Shown here: in pieces, positions 36,461 to 45,838 of the stretch
Layout of the letters: each line of letters starts with the position of its first letter
How positions within the stretch are numbered: the stretch's first letter is position 1
NCBI RefSeq assembly: GCF_020616555.1
Contig: NZ_CP085173.1
Location: forward strand, 1,674,001 to 1,738,000
Reading direction: 5' to 3'
Length of the DNA: 64,000 nt
DNA from: Streptomyces longhuiensis
Lineage (GTDB): Bacteria; Actinomycetota; Actinomycetes; Streptomycetales; Streptomycetaceae
Notes under the pieces: model-generated
Database searches by the model: none
What the model was told of the DNA's origin: nothing
What the model saw: the letters and a program-made list of their open reading frames with translations, nothing else
Translations under genes and position numbers: made by a program

Positions 36461-37692
36461 CACAGCGCTCCGAACGTCATGCGGGCGACCCACTTGGTGT
36501 TCAGGACGCCCGGCGCGGCGGGGACGATGACACGGGCCGGGTAGCCGTGGTCGAGGGTGAGGTCGGCTCCGTCGACGCGCAGGGCGAGCAGGGAGCGCGG
36601 GTCGTGGACCTGGTTGTGCCGCAGGGCCGCCTTCCGGAACGCGCCGTGCTGTTGCAGCGATTCGACGAACACGTCGGTGTCGCCGTCGGTCCCGGCGAGG
36701 GCGGCCAGGTCGCGCAGCCGTACGCCGCTCCAGTGCTGGTCGTCCGTGGACCAGCCTTCGACGCAGGCGATGGGCAACGCGCTGGTGTGTTGCGGGAGTC
36801 GGAGCAGGTCGTCGCGGGTGAGCCGGTGGACGGTGCCTTTCGGTCCGGTGACGACGAGCCGCCACGGCTCGCCCGTGTCGGCCGTACGGATGCCGGCCAC
36901 GGCGGCGGTCTTGTTGATCTGGAAGCGGCCGGGGCCGGTGCCCGGGTCGGCGCCGCCGTGCGGGGCGAGCAGGGCGGTGCGGCGCCATACCCCGCCGATG
37001 CTCTGGCCGGCCGTCGTGACGAGCAGCAGGAGGGAGCCCGCGCCGACCATGGCGAGCGCCCCGCGCCGTGAGACCGTCGGCTCGGCGGGTTTCGCCGGCA
37101 CCAGATCACCCGTCTCGGGCAGGCCCGCCTTCCTCTCACGCAGCACGCGCAGTGCCTGCGGTACGCGCAGCACGGCGTGGACGACGAACGCGCTGATGAA
37201 CACCCAGGCGCCGTAGAAGTGCAGCGGGTAGAAGGAGCCGGGGAACAGGTAGTCGAGCTGCACGTTGAGGATGCCGGTCACGAACTCGAAGAGCGCTCCG
37301 CCCACGAGCAGGAGCAGCGACAGCCGTTCCAGGGCGTGGCCGATGGAGCGCGCGGGTGGCAGCGCGAACAGTTTGGGCACGACCGACCACAGCTTGGCGA
37401 GGAGTACGGGCACGAGCACGACGCCCACGGTGACGTGCAGTCCCTGGGTGAGGCGGTACAGCCAGTGCGGGTCCGTCGGCCAGGAGAACAGATAGAAGCC
37501 GAGCAGGCCCTTGCCGGGCGTCTTGTCGTTGACCGCCGCGAGGTTCGGGTTGTAGGCGGCGTACGACAAGAGGCCGGTCACGAAGAGCAGGGTCATGCCG
37601 ACGAGCAGGACGAGGCCGAGAACCGCGGTGAAGCGGGGGCCGCGCAGGGGGCTGCGCCACGGATCGGGGAGAGTGCGGGGGAGGACGCCCAT
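36460..37692 (-). CDS. Membrane molybdopterin-dependent oxidoreductase (sulfite oxidase fold with cytochrome b561-like part)
   Basis: A 410-residue protein. Residues 1-190 contain four or more membrane helices with candidate heme His residues (LTQGLHVTVG, FYPLHFYGAWVFIS, FVVHAVLR), like a b-type cytochrome. A fifth helix (about 222-240) leads to a C-terminal sulfite-oxidase-fold domain in which IACVEGWSTDD holds the molybdenum ligand Cys. Electrons probably pass between the cofactor outside and the quinone pool; the substrate is unknown (sulfoxides or nitrate-like compounds are possible). AAGGAA precedes the ATG at 37692. Confidence 0.87.
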   Translation of the reverse strand: MGVLPRTLPDPWRSPLRGPRFTAVLGLVLLVGMTLLFVTGLLSYAAYNPNLAAVNDKTPGKGLLGFYLFSWPTDPHWLYRLTQGLHVTVGVVLVPVLLAKLWSVVPKLFALPPARSIGHALERLSLLLLVGGALFEFVTGILNVQLDYLFPGSFYPLHFYGAWVFISAFVVHAVLRVPQALRVLRERKAGLPETGDLVPAKPAEPTVSRRGALAMVGAGSLLLLVTTAGQSIGGVWRRTALLAPHGGADPGTGPGRFQINKTAAVAGIRTADTGEPWRLVVTGPKGTVHRLTRDDLLRLPQHTSALPIACVEGWSTDDQHWSGVRLRDLAALAGTDGDTDVFVESLQQHGAFRKAALRHNQVHDPRSLLALRVDGADLTLDHGYPARVIVPAAPGVLNTKWVARMTFGAL

Positions 37693-37844
37693 GTGGTTCC
37701 TTCAGGCTGTGCGCGGCGGGGCCCGCCGACCTGTTCCGACCGTATTGCGCACAGCCCGCGGATCGGCCCAGGAAGATCTGACGGTTCGGTGACGCGCCTC
37801 CCGGTGCCACCGTTTCGGCGCTGCGGGCGCCTAGCGTTCCGGAT

Positions 37845-39203
37845 GTGAAGCTCGAAGCTCCTCCCGAAGCCCCCCGCGCCGCACCGCCCTCCACCGGGAC
37901 ACGCCGTGACCTGCTCGCCGCCGCTGCCGCCGCCGCCCTGGTCGCGGCGGCCGCGCTCGTGGGCAGATACATCCAGGACCACTACGGCACCCTGCACGTC
38001 GACTGGGCGCCCGTGTACGCCCATTGGGATCCCCACGTGGGCCCGGGCACCCCGGCGGCGATCGCCGTCGCCGTACTGGTCATCTCCTACGGGCCCGTGG
38101 TGGCGGCCCGCCTGCGGTGGCGGCTGCTGCTGCCCGCCGTGTGGGCCGCGTCGGCGGCGTGGACCTTCTCGCTCGCGCTCGTCGACGGCTGGCAGCGGGG
38201 CATCGCCGGGCGCCTCACCACGTCGTACGAGTATCTGCGGGTCATCGACCGGTTCGACGACGTCGGCGCGACGCTGAGGGACTTCACGCGGCACATCCTG
38301 CTGAACTCGCCCGCCCACTGGCCTCCCCATGTCGCCGGGCATCCGCCCGCGGCGACCCTGACCTTCGTCGGCCTGGACCGGATCGGGCTCGGCGGAGGTG
38401 CGTGGGCCGGGGTGTGGTGCATCACGGTGGGGTGCACGGCGGCGGTCGCCGTCCTCGTCACGGTGCGCGCACTCGCCGACGAGCGGACGGCGCGCCGCGC
38501 GGCACCCTTCCTGGCACTCGCGCCGGCCGCGGTCTGGGTGGGCACGTCGGCGGACGGCTACTTCGCGGCGGTCGCCGCCTGGTCCGTGGCGCTGCTCGCG
38601 GTGGCGGCCACCCGCGGCAGCCGCTGGGCGGCCCTCGGCGGCGGACTGCTGTTCGGGCTCACCTGCTATCTGTCGTACGGGCTGACCCTGATGGTCCTCG
38701 TCGCGGCGGCCGTGCTGCTCGCGGCGCGGACACCGCGGCCGCTGCCCCTGTTCGTCGTGGGGGCGGCCGTGGTGTCCGTCGCGTTCACCCTCGTCGGGTT
38801 CAACTGGTGGGAGGCCTACCACCTGCTGACGGAGCGCTACTACCAGGGCGCGGGCGGGATCCGGCCGTACGGCTACTGGGTGTGGGCCAACCTCGCGTGC
38901 ACCGTGCTGATCGTCGGGCTCGCCACGGCGGCGGGGCTGCGCCGGGTTCCGGGACGTGTCCTGCACGCGCGCGCGGAGCCGGAGGGACGGCTCGCGCTGG
39001 TCGTCCTCGGCGCGGCGCTCGCCCTCCTGGCCGCCGATCTGTCGGGCATGAGCAAGGCGGAGACGGAACGCATCTGGCTCCCGTTCGGCGTCTGGCTCGT
39101 CGCGGCCACCGCTCTGCTGCCCGCGCGGTGGCGCCGCGGGTGGCTGACCGCGCAGGCGGTGCTCGCCCTGCTGGTCAACCACCTGCTGGTCACGGGGTGG
39201 TGA
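37845..39203 (+). CDS. Polytopic membrane protein, possible glycosyltransferase of GT-C type
   Basis: A 452-residue protein with about 11 membrane helices. It has a short first loop (WAPVYAHWDPH), and a loop after helix 3 with HWPPHVAGHPPAATL, a pattern seen in actinobacterial polyprenyl-phosphate-mannose-dependent transferases. The assignment to GT-C is inference. GTG start; upstream bases 37693-37844 contain the divergent promoters for this gene and the molybdopterin oxidoreductase. Its end overlaps the convergent DUF2156 gene by 14 bases. Confidence 0.75.
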   Translation: MKLEAPPEAPRAAPPSTGTRRDLLAAAAAAALVAAAALVGRYIQDHYGTLHVDWAPVYAHWDPHVGPGTPAAIAVAVLVISYGPVVAARLRWRLLLPAVWAASAAWTFSLALVDGWQRGIAGRLTTSYEYLRVIDRFDDVGATLRDFTRHILLNSPAHWPPHVAGHPPAATLTFVGLDRIGLGGGAWAGVWCITVGCTAAVAVLVTVRALADERTARRAAPFLALAPAAVWVGTSADGYFAAVAAWSVALLAVAATRGSRWAALGGGLLFGLTCYLSYGLTLMVLVAAAVLLAARTPRPLPLFVVGAAVVSVAFTLVGFNWWEAYHLLTERYYQGAGGIRPYGYWVWANLACTVLIVGLATAAGLRRVPGRVLHARAEPEGRLALVVLGAALALLAADLSGMSKAETERIWLPFGVWLVAATALLPARWRRGWLTAQAVLALLVNHLLVTGW

Positions 39204-40935
39204 TCTCCACCGGCTGCGGCTTCTCCTCGCGGGCGGCGGGCCGGTTCCGCAGGAGCTGCCGCAGCCGCTCCGCCGGGTGCGGCAGGACGACGAACGCCTC
39301 GGCCTGGAGACAGGCCCAGCTGATCCTCGGCAGGTCGCGCACCGTGGGGTAGACGACGAAGCGCGGCTCCCACGCGGGCCGGAACTTCGCGTTGAAGCGG
39401 TACAGGGACTCGATCTGGAACCAGCGCGACAGGAACACGAGCAGCCCCCGCCACACCCGCAGCACCGGGCCCGCGCCGAGGCGCTCGCCGCGCGCGAGAG
39501 CGGCCCGGAACACCGCGAAGTTGAGCGACACACGGCGCACTCCGAGCCCGGGGGCGCCGCGCAGGGCGGCCACGATGAGGAGTTCGTTCAGGCCGGGCTC
39601 GGCCGTGCGGTCGCGGCGCATCAGGTCGAGGGAGAGCCCGTCCTCGCCCCAGGGCACGAAGTGGAGCAGGGCGCGCACGCGGTCGTTGCCCGCCTCGTCG
39701 TCCTGGTGGGCGGTGACGACGACGCAGTCCCCGTCGTCGGGGTCGCCGAACCGGCCGAGCGCCATGGAGAACCCGCGTTCGGTGGCGCTGCCCCGCCACG
39801 CGGCGGCGGCCTCGCGCAGCCGCTTCTTCTCCTCGTCGGGCAGATCGCGCACGTGCCGCATGCGGCAGGTGTAGCCGACGCGTTCGATGCGGTTGACCAT
39901 CTGCCGGACGTTGCGCATGGTGCGCCCCGAGAGGCTGAAGGCCTGGCAGTCGACGATGGCCTCGTCGCCCAGCTCCAACGCCTTGAGACCGCCTTCGCGG
40001 ACCCAGACCTGTCCGCCGAGTTCGCTGCACCCCATGACGGCGGGGGTCCAGGCATGCAGGGCGCACTCCCGCAGGAACTCCTTGATGGCGCCGGGCCAGG
40101 CCTCGTGGTCGCCGATGGGGTCGCCGCCGGCCAGGGCGACGCCGGACACCACGCGGTAGGCGACGGCGGCCTTGCCCGAGGGCGAGAAGAGGACGCTCTT
40201 GTCGCCGCGCAGCGCGAAGTAGCCGAGCGAGTCACGCCGCCCCTCGTCGGCCAGCAGGGCGCGCAGCCGTTCGTCGCTGTCGGCGGGGCGCAGGGTCACG
40301 GGCCGCAGGGCGAGATAGACGCTGGTGGCGGCGGTGACCACGCCGAGCGCCAGCAGCGAGAAGTACACGATGTCGCCGGCCCGGTCGCTCCGGTACGCGA
40401 TGGGGCCCGACGCGCCGAGCAGGCCGTAGCCGACCTCCTGGACCCGGTCGGCGAACGTGATGGCGTGGCCCGTCTCCTGGTGCGCGCGCACCCCGACGAC
40501 GAGCAGGCCGAGCCCGAAGCTGCTGCCGCCGAGGACGACGAGGTTCCACAGGGCGCGCGTTCTGCCGCGCGGGTCGCCGAGTGCGTAGAACTCCTCGCGG
40601 TGGGCGACGAGCGCGACGCACAGGACGACCGAGACGGTCGCGGGGATCAGGGCGTGATGGCGCACGCCCTGGACGAGCGCACTGACCGCGAGCAGCCCCA
40701 CGGCCGCCTCCCAGGCGCGCCGTTTACGGCGGCGCAGGCCTCTGGCGAGCATCACGAGCAGCAGTCCCGCGGCGAGCGCGGCGGCGCGGGCCACCTCCTC
40801 GGCGAGGCCCGGCACATAGGGCGCGATGCGCTCTATGCGGGTCTCCTGCATGTGCGGGGAGATCGCCGACGCGATGTCCAGAATTCCGATGATCAGGCAC
40901 GTGTGACCTGCCACGGCGGCGGGGCGTTGTTTCAC
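39190..40935 (-). CDS. DUF2156-domain membrane protein (phosphatidylglycerol lysyltransferase-like)
   Basis: A 581-residue protein: five to six membrane helices in the first 250 residues, then a cytoplasmic DUF2156 domain of tandem GNAT-like folds (YFALRGDKSVLFSPSG, AWPGAIKEFLRE, then GRTMRNVRQMVNRIERVGY and the ending RFNAKFRPAWEPRF). MprF and LysX-type enzymes with this domain add lysine or other aminoacyl groups from tRNA to phosphatidylglycerol, altering surface charge and peptide resistance. I chose the GTG at 40935; an upstream GTG at 40983 is possible, and neither has a strong ribosome binding site. It diverges from the esterase gene. Confidence 0.85.
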   Translation of the reverse strand: MKQRPAAVAGHTCLIIGILDIASAISPHMQETRIERIAPYVPGLAEEVARAAALAAGLLLVMLARGLRRRKRRAWEAAVGLLAVSALVQGVRHHALIPATVSVVLCVALVAHREEFYALGDPRGRTRALWNLVVLGGSSFGLGLLVVGVRAHQETGHAITFADRVQEVGYGLLGASGPIAYRSDRAGDIVYFSLLALGVVTAATSVYLALRPVTLRPADSDERLRALLADEGRRDSLGYFALRGDKSVLFSPSGKAAVAYRVVSGVALAGGDPIGDHEAWPGAIKEFLRECALHAWTPAVMGCSELGGQVWVREGGLKALELGDEAIVDCQAFSLSGRTMRNVRQMVNRIERVGYTCRMRHVRDLPDEEKKRLREAAAAWRGSATERGFSMALGRFGDPDDGDCVVVTAHQDDEAGNDRVRALLHFVPWGEDGLSLDLMRRDRTAEPGLNELLIVAALRGAPGLGVRRVSLNFAVFRAALARGERLGAGPVLRVWRGLLVFLSRWFQIESLYRFNAKFRPAWEPRFVVYPTVRDLPRISWACLQAEAFVVLPHPAERLRQLLRNRPAAREEKPQPVEITTP

Positions 40936-41093
40936 AGTGACCGAGCGTAGGAGTGCTCCACCTCGCTGGAGTAAGAGCGACACAGGAGCACGGTAAGAAC
41001 GCGGTGGCCGGCAAAACCTGCCACGGTCATCGCGCCTCTTTCCCGGTGACAACCGCCGAACAGCGCACATGACTGCTGAAAGTTGAGGAAGAC

Positions 41094-42320
41094 ATGGGCC
41101 TGACGAGCCGGGCACTCGAGTACGCGACAGTGCTGGCCGCCCTGGTGTGTGTGGGGCTCGCGGTCTGGGTGTGGCCGCGGCTCGCCCGACGCGGGCCCGC
41201 GGCCGTGCTCGGCCGCCTCGGCGTGATCGGCGCGACCCAGCTCACGATCCTCACCGCGTTCGCCGTCGCCGTGAACACGAACTTCGACTTCTACGGCTCG
41301 TGGGACGAGTTGCTCGGCCACGTCGACAAGGCTCCCGCCGAGGTCACGGCGCTCGGCCGGTCCGGCGTCCACTCCACGGTCGGCGCGGTGCGCGGCGGTC
41401 TGGTGCAGCCCGCCGGGCCACAGGGCCTCGATCGGGTGAAGGGCCTTCCGCACGGGCCCGCCGCACAGGTCGGCCGGGTCGACTCGGTCAAGATCGTCGG
41501 ACGGCGCAGCAGGGCCGTGAACCCGGCGTTCGTGTATCTGCCGCCGCAGTACTTCCAGAAGCAGTTCCACCGCCAGCGCTTCCCCGTGATGGTCGCGATC
41601 AGCGGCTACCCGGGCGGCATCATGAACCTCGCCCAGTACCTCCAGGTCCCGCAGACCGCCGCCCGGCTGCTGAGGGCGGGCAAGATCCAGCCGACGGTGA
41701 TCGTGATGGTGCGCCCGACGATCGCGCCGCCCCGTGACACGGAGTGCGTGGACGTACCCGGCGGTCCGAAGGCCGAGACGTTCTTCACGAAGGATCTGCC
41801 TCAGGCGCTCAAGCGGTCGTACCGCGTGGGTCACGATCCCAGCGCGTGGGGCGCTCTCGGCTATTCGTCGGGCGGCACGTGCGCGCTCCAGCTCACCCTG
41901 CGCCACCCCGGCGTGTACACGTCGGCGGCGGCGCTGTCGGCGGACTACAGGATCAGCGACGACCTGACCACCGGCAGCCTCTTCGGCTCGGGTCCCGGCG
42001 CCGCGCGGCGGCGGCGCGAGCACGACCTCGTCTGGCGCCTGGAGCACCTGCCGGTACCGCGCGTGTCCGTCCTGGCCGCCAGCAGCAGGTCGGGCGAGAA
42101 GGACTACGGCGACACGATGAGGTTCCTGCACGCGGTGAAGCCGCCCATGACGTCGGCCCAGATCATCCTGCCGCGCGGCAGCCACCACTTCACGACATGG
42201 CAGCGGGAGATCGCTCCGGCCATGCGGTGGATGAGCGGCCAGCTCACGTTCCCGCAGGACACCACGCCCTCATCGCACCGCCGGCCCACGGCACAGGCCG
42301 CGAACCGGCCACACCCGTAG
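41094..42320 (+). CDS. Secreted or membrane-tethered esterase (alpha/beta hydrolase, antigen 85/EstD-like)
   Basis: A 408-residue protein with two N-terminal hydrophobic segments (about 8-27 and 38-62), so the catalytic part lies outside the membrane. The alpha/beta-hydrolase domain has AFVYLPPQYF, the nucleophile elbow GYSSGG near 262, and a late His in RGSHHFTTW. The layout matches the putative esterases next to mycolyl or lipid-modifying genes in actinobacteria. AAAGTTGAGGAAGAC precedes the ATG. Its divergent neighbour is the DUF2156 protein; both may act on the cell envelope. Confidence 0.86.
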   Translation: MGLTSRALEYATVLAALVCVGLAVWVWPRLARRGPAAVLGRLGVIGATQLTILTAFAVAVNTNFDFYGSWDELLGHVDKAPAEVTALGRSGVHSTVGAVRGGLVQPAGPQGLDRVKGLPHGPAAQVGRVDSVKIVGRRSRAVNPAFVYLPPQYFQKQFHRQRFPVMVAISGYPGGIMNLAQYLQVPQTAARLLRAGKIQPTVIVMVRPTIAPPRDTECVDVPGGPKAETFFTKDLPQALKRSYRVGHDPSAWGALGYSSGGTCALQLTLRHPGVYTSAAALSADYRISDDLTTGSLFGSGPGAARRRREHDLVWRLEHLPVPRVSVLAASSRSGEKDYGDTMRFLHAVKPPMTSAQIILPRGSHHFTTWQREIAPAMRWMSGQLTFPQDTTPSSHRRPTAQAANRPHP

Positions 42321-42456
42321 CCGCGCCGCGTCGCTGTCCCGCCTGCCCGGGCCTCGCTCCGGCCCGACGGATCACCCGTCACCGACGACCCGTTACGGTG
42401 GCCTGGCATCGGCGCCGCCCCGGCGCGCCTCCCCCGTCCGACCAGGAGCAGCCCTC

Positions 42457-42942
42457 ATGCCCGAGTCCGCCGTGTCCGCCCGCCCCGCACTGGCCAGGCC
42501 GGGCGCGGCGCCCGGCGACGTGGCCGCCGTCTGGTCCGTCGTGACCGGCATGTACGAGGCGTACGCCACTGGGGACCGCGCCCAGATCGACGCCCGGCTC
42601 GACCCGGAGGCGACGATCTGGGACCCGGCCGCCGAGCCGCTGCTGCTCGGCAAGCCGGACCTGGACCGGGTGCGGGACGAGCGGCCCGAGTCCGGGGACG
42701 GGCCCGTGGGGAGCGGGCTTCGCCCGTACGACCCGGTGGTCGACGTCTTCGGTGACACGGCGGTCCTGCGTTACTGGCTGCGCGTCGCGTACACGCCCGG
42801 CCCGGACGGCACCCCGCTCCGTCCCGAGCTGCTGCGGAACACGGCGGTCCTGCGCAAGGACCCCGCGGTCGGCCGCTGGCTGATCGTGCATCTCCACGAG
42901 GACGTACGGCAGGCGGGCGGGGCGCCCGAGACCGACGTCTAG
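42457..42942 (+). CDS. SnoaL/NTF2-like (DUF4440-type) protein
   Basis: A 161-residue small cone-shaped barrel protein. The pattern VWSVVTGMYEAYATGDRAQI followed by DPEATIWDPAAEPLLLG and the later DTAVLRYWLRVAY is typical of SnoaL-like proteins. They may be isomerases, ligand binders or have no catalysis. AGGAGCAGCCCTC precedes the ATG. Its stop overlaps the convergent methyltransferase by 4 bases. Confidence 0.8.
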   Translation: MPESAVSARPALARPGAAPGDVAAVWSVVTGMYEAYATGDRAQIDARLDPEATIWDPAAEPLLLGKPDLDRVRDERPESGDGPVGSGLRPYDPVVDVFGDTAVLRYWLRVAYTPGPDGTPLRPELLRNTAVLRKDPAVGRWLIVHLHEDVRQAGGAPETDV

Positions 42943-43664
42943 CGCGGCGGGCCGGCCTTCGTGGCCACCAGGAGGCGGCACCTGGGGCTGCCGTCGGAGC
43001 GCTCGCCGAGTTCGGGCAGCGCCCGGAGCTCCACGTCGAAACCGGCCCTGACCAGCTCGTTCCGTACGTCGCCGAGGCGGAAGCCGCGGTAGTACATGAC
43101 GAAGGGCGGCCGCCACAGCGCGTTGCGGACCCGCATCGCGCCGTCGAAGGCCAGCATCGACCAGTAGCCGCGGGAGCCGGGCCGCGCGGGAGCCGGCACC
43201 GGGAACGCGAAGCGTCCGCCCGGCCGCAGCACGGAGTGGACCTGGGCGAACAGGGCGGGCCGCTGCCTCGGCAGGAAGTGGCCGAACGCCCCGAAGCTGA
43301 CGACGAGGTCGAAGGCGGGGCCGAAGGGCAGGGCGAGGGCGTCGCCGCGCACCAGGTCAGCGCCGCTCCCGTGGGCCGCGCGGCCCGCGGTGAGCATGCC
43401 CGCGCTGATGTCGACGCCGACGGGCCGCTCGCGGCACACCTGCGCCAGGACGCCGAACCCCGCGCCGGTCCCGCAGCACAGGTCCAGTCCCCGCTCGAAG
43501 GGACCCATGACGCGCAGGGCACGGGTCACGGGTCCGAGGACCGACCGGGGCGTGCGGAACGGCGTGCGGTCGAACTTGGGGGCGAGCAGGTCGTAGCCGT
43601 GCTCGACGGAGGACAGCGCCTGGACGGCGAGCTCCCGGACTGTGGGGCCTTCGGGTGCGAACAT
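42939..43664 (-). CDS. Class I SAM-dependent methyltransferase
   Basis: A 241-residue methyltransferase of the methyltransf_11/25 group. The SAM motif is LDLCCGTGAGFGVLA near 58-72, with GVDISAGML and later DLVVSFGAFGHF. The start at 43664 opens MFAPEGPTVRELAVQAL. It stands alone on its strand; substrate unknown. Confidence 0.87.
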   Translation of the reverse strand: MFAPEGPTVRELAVQALSSVEHGYDLLAPKFDRTPFRTPRSVLGPVTRALRVMGPFERGLDLCCGTGAGFGVLAQVCRERPVGVDISAGMLTAGRAAHGSGADLVRGDALALPFGPAFDLVVSFGAFGHFLPRQRPALFAQVHSVLRPGGRFAFPVPAPARPGSRGYWSMLAFDGAMRVRNALWRPPFVMYYRGFRLGDVRNELVRAGFDVELRALPELGERSDGSPRCRLLVATKAGPPR

Positions 43665-43769
43665 CGGGGCTCAGCATAGGCCGCCACGCCCAGTGTCACG
43701 GGGGCTGTGCTCAAGGGGTCGAGCAAGGGTCACGGGGCGGCCGAGAACGGCGGCCCGTGACGTGAGCCC

Positions 43770-43800
43770 TTGCGGGACGGCGCCCCCATGGTGTTACAGT
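43770..43800 (+). promoter_or_regulatory. Putative promoter and long leader of the rho-like gene
   Basis: TTGCGG (43770-43775) and TACAGT (43795-43800) lie 19 bases apart, giving a transcript with a leader of about 270 bases before the ATG at 44078. Rho genes in many bacteria have long leaders through which Rho limits its own synthesis; whether that holds here is inference. No gene is supported between 43665 and 44077. Confidence 0.4.
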
Positions 43801-44077
43801 GCGAATGGCACATGTGCTAGCCGCCTCTTCGGCGCCGGTGCCCGTCCCCCTCTCCGAATCGCCGCGACAGCGGGATTCGTCGAATCGATGTCAGCGATGC
43901 GCCAGGCGGCGCCGACGCGCCGTACCCCGCATCGCTTCTCCCCGGCCACAGGCTTCTCAGGGCTTTCACGGGCCTCTTCGCCCGCCCGCCTCGCGGGGCG
44001 TGCAGTCACCGCCCCGCTCCCGCCGGATCCCCCTCACTCATGCTCTCGTACGAACGTCCGCGAAAGGACCGATTCCG

Positions 44078-45241
44078 ATGACCACCACACTCGAACCCCC
44101 CACCACCACAAAGGCGTTCACGACGCAGCCGAAGGAGGAGATCGCGGTCCAGGCCTCGGGCGTCCTCGACATCCCGGGCAGCGGGCCCGGGTTCCTGCGC
44201 CTCGCCGACCTCCTGCCGACGTCGCACGACGTCCAGGTCCCGGCCGCCCTGATCCGCCGACTCGGCCTGCGCAAGGGCGACTTGATCCAGGGGACCTGCG
44301 GCAGGCCGCGCGTCCTCGCCGAGGTCGAGCGCGTCAACGGGCGCCCCGTCCAGGAACTGCGCGGGCGGCCCCGGTTCGGCGACCTCACTCCCCTGCACCC
44401 GCGGCAGCGGCTGCGTCTCGAAACCGCGAAGGGCGGCGTGACACCCCGCGTCGTCGACCTGTTCACCCCCATCGGCAAAGGGCAGCGCGGGCTGATCGTG
44501 GCGCCGCCGAAGACCGGCAAGACGGTGCTGCTCCAGCAGCTCGCCGCGTCCGTCGCCACGAACCACCCCGAGGCCCATCTGATGGTGGTGCTCCTCGACG
44601 AACGGCCGGAGGAGGTCACCGACATGCGGCGCTCGGTGCGCGGCGAGGTCCTCGCCTCGACCTTCGACCAGCCCGCGAAGGCGCACATCGCGCTGGCCGA
44701 ACTGGCCGTCGAGCGTGCCAAGCGGCTCGTCGAGGACGGCCGGGACGTCGTCATCCTCCTCGACTCCCTGACGCGCCTGTGCCGCGCCCACAACAACACG
44801 GCCTCGTCCGGCGGACGTACGCTCAGCGGCGGTGTCGACGCCTCCGCGCTGATCGGGCCCAAGCGGTTCTTCGGAGCGGCGAGGCTCGCCGAGGAGGGCG
44901 GCTCGCTCACCATCCTCGCCACCGCGCTCGTCGACACCGGCTCCCGCGCCGACGACTACTTCTTCGAGGAGCTCAAGAGCACGGGCAACATGGAGATCCG
45001 CCTCGACCGCACCCTTGCCGAGCGCCGGATCCACCCCGCGGTCGACCTCGCCCAGTCCGGCACGCGCCGCGAGGAACTCCTGCTGCCGGAGGCCGAGTTG
45101 GCGGTCGTACGCGGGCTGCGGCGCGCTCTTCAGTCGCGGGACGGGCACACCGGGCTCGAGACGCTCGTCGAGCGGATCCGGCAGACGCCGGACAACGCGA
45201 CGTTCCTGCGGCAGGTGCAGTCCACCGTGCCCACCGCGTGA
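44078..45241 (+). CDS. rho: Transcription termination factor Rho, short form
   Basis: RNA-dependent ATPase that ends transcripts. The 387-residue protein has the cold-shock-like RNA-binding domain (ASGVLDIPGSGPGFLRLADL, residues 26-45) followed by the hexameric ATPase domain with Walker A APPKTGKT near 144-151, VVLLDERPEEV, Walker B DVVILLDSLTRL and the R-loop region RTLSGGVDASAL. It lacks the N-terminal helical domain and the long Arg/Gly-rich insertion of the main actinobacterial Rho (over 600 residues), and the C-terminus is divergent. It is probably a second Rho. AAAGGA precedes the ATG. Confidence 0.9.
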   Translation: MTTTLEPPTTTKAFTTQPKEEIAVQASGVLDIPGSGPGFLRLADLLPTSHDVQVPAALIRRLGLRKGDLIQGTCGRPRVLAEVERVNGRPVQELRGRPRFGDLTPLHPRQRLRLETAKGGVTPRVVDLFTPIGKGQRGLIVAPPKTGKTVLLQQLAASVATNHPEAHLMVVLLDERPEEVTDMRRSVRGEVLASTFDQPAKAHIALAELAVERAKRLVEDGRDVVILLDSLTRLCRAHNNTASSGGRTLSGGVDASALIGPKRFFGAARLAEEGGSLTILATALVDTGSRADDYFFEELKSTGNMEIRLDRTLAERRIHPAVDLAQSGTRREELLLPEAELAVVRGLRRALQSRDGHTGLETLVERIRQTPDNATFLRQVQSTVPTA

Positions 45242-45288
45242 GACGGCCGCGGTACCAGGTCCCCGGTCGATCGGCGCGACAGGATGCG

Positions 45289-45301
45289 TAATACTCTCAC
45301 T
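45289..45301 (+). promoter_or_regulatory. Possible promoter of a leaderless mRNA
   Basis: TAATACT lies 7 bases before the ATG at 45302 of the GNAT gene, which has no ribosome binding site. This spacing fits a -10 element with transcription starting at the A of the start codon, as is common in Streptomyces. No good -35 element is seen. Confidence 0.4.
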
Positions 45302-45790
45302 ATGACTTCGAGCATTACAGTCCCGAGAGGCGCGGGGGACGGCGGGGCGGTCCGGGTGCGCAGGGCGACCGCCCGCGACGCCAAGCGGCTGACCCGGCTC
45401 GTCCGTACGTCCCGCGCCTACGAGGCCCCGTACGCGTCGATGGTGGCCGGCTACCGGGTGGGCCCCGACTACATCGAGGCTCATCGTGTCTTCGTCGCGG
45501 TCGACGCCGACGACCTGGTGCTCGGGTTCTACGCGCTCACACTCGTGCCGCCGGAGCTCGACCTGATGTTCGTCGCCGACGCGGCGCAGGGGCTCGGCAT
45601 CGGGCGGCTGCTCGTCACCCATATGAAGGACGAGGCGCGCGCCGCCGGACTCGCCTCGGTCCGCGTGGTCTCGCACCCGCCCGCCGAGGGCTTCTACCGC
45701 AGCACGGGAGCCGTCCGCACCGGCACCGCGGCCGCCGCGCCGCCCGCCGTGATGTGGGACAGGCCCGAATTGGAGTTCCCGATCGGCTGA
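45302..45790 (+). CDS. GNAT-family N-acetyltransferase
   Basis: A 162-residue acetyltransferase: VRRATARDAKRLTRLVRTSR at the start, LDLMFVADAAQGLGIGRLLV with the acetyl-CoA loop, and HPPAEGFYRSTGAVRTG at the end. The ATG at 45302 gives MTSSITVPRG; an ATG at 45284 is possible. The product is a complete single GNAT domain. Substrate unknown. Confidence 0.87.
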   Translation: MTSSITVPRGAGDGGAVRVRRATARDAKRLTRLVRTSRAYEAPYASMVAGYRVGPDYIEAHRVFVAVDADDLVLGFYALTLVPPELDLMFVADAAQGLGIGRLLVTHMKDEARAAGLASVRVVSHPPAEGFYRSTGAVRTGTAAAAPPAVMWDRPELEFPIG

Positions 45791-45838
45791 CGCGCCCGCA
45801 CTCCCGGGAGCACACTCGAGGTGGACGAGGAGGCCGGC

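Noticed and set aside
37593..39533. Open frame of 646 codons antisense to the polytopic membrane protein
   Set aside because: Low-complexity Arg/Pro/Gly-rich translation without motifs; the plus-strand frame has clear membrane helices.
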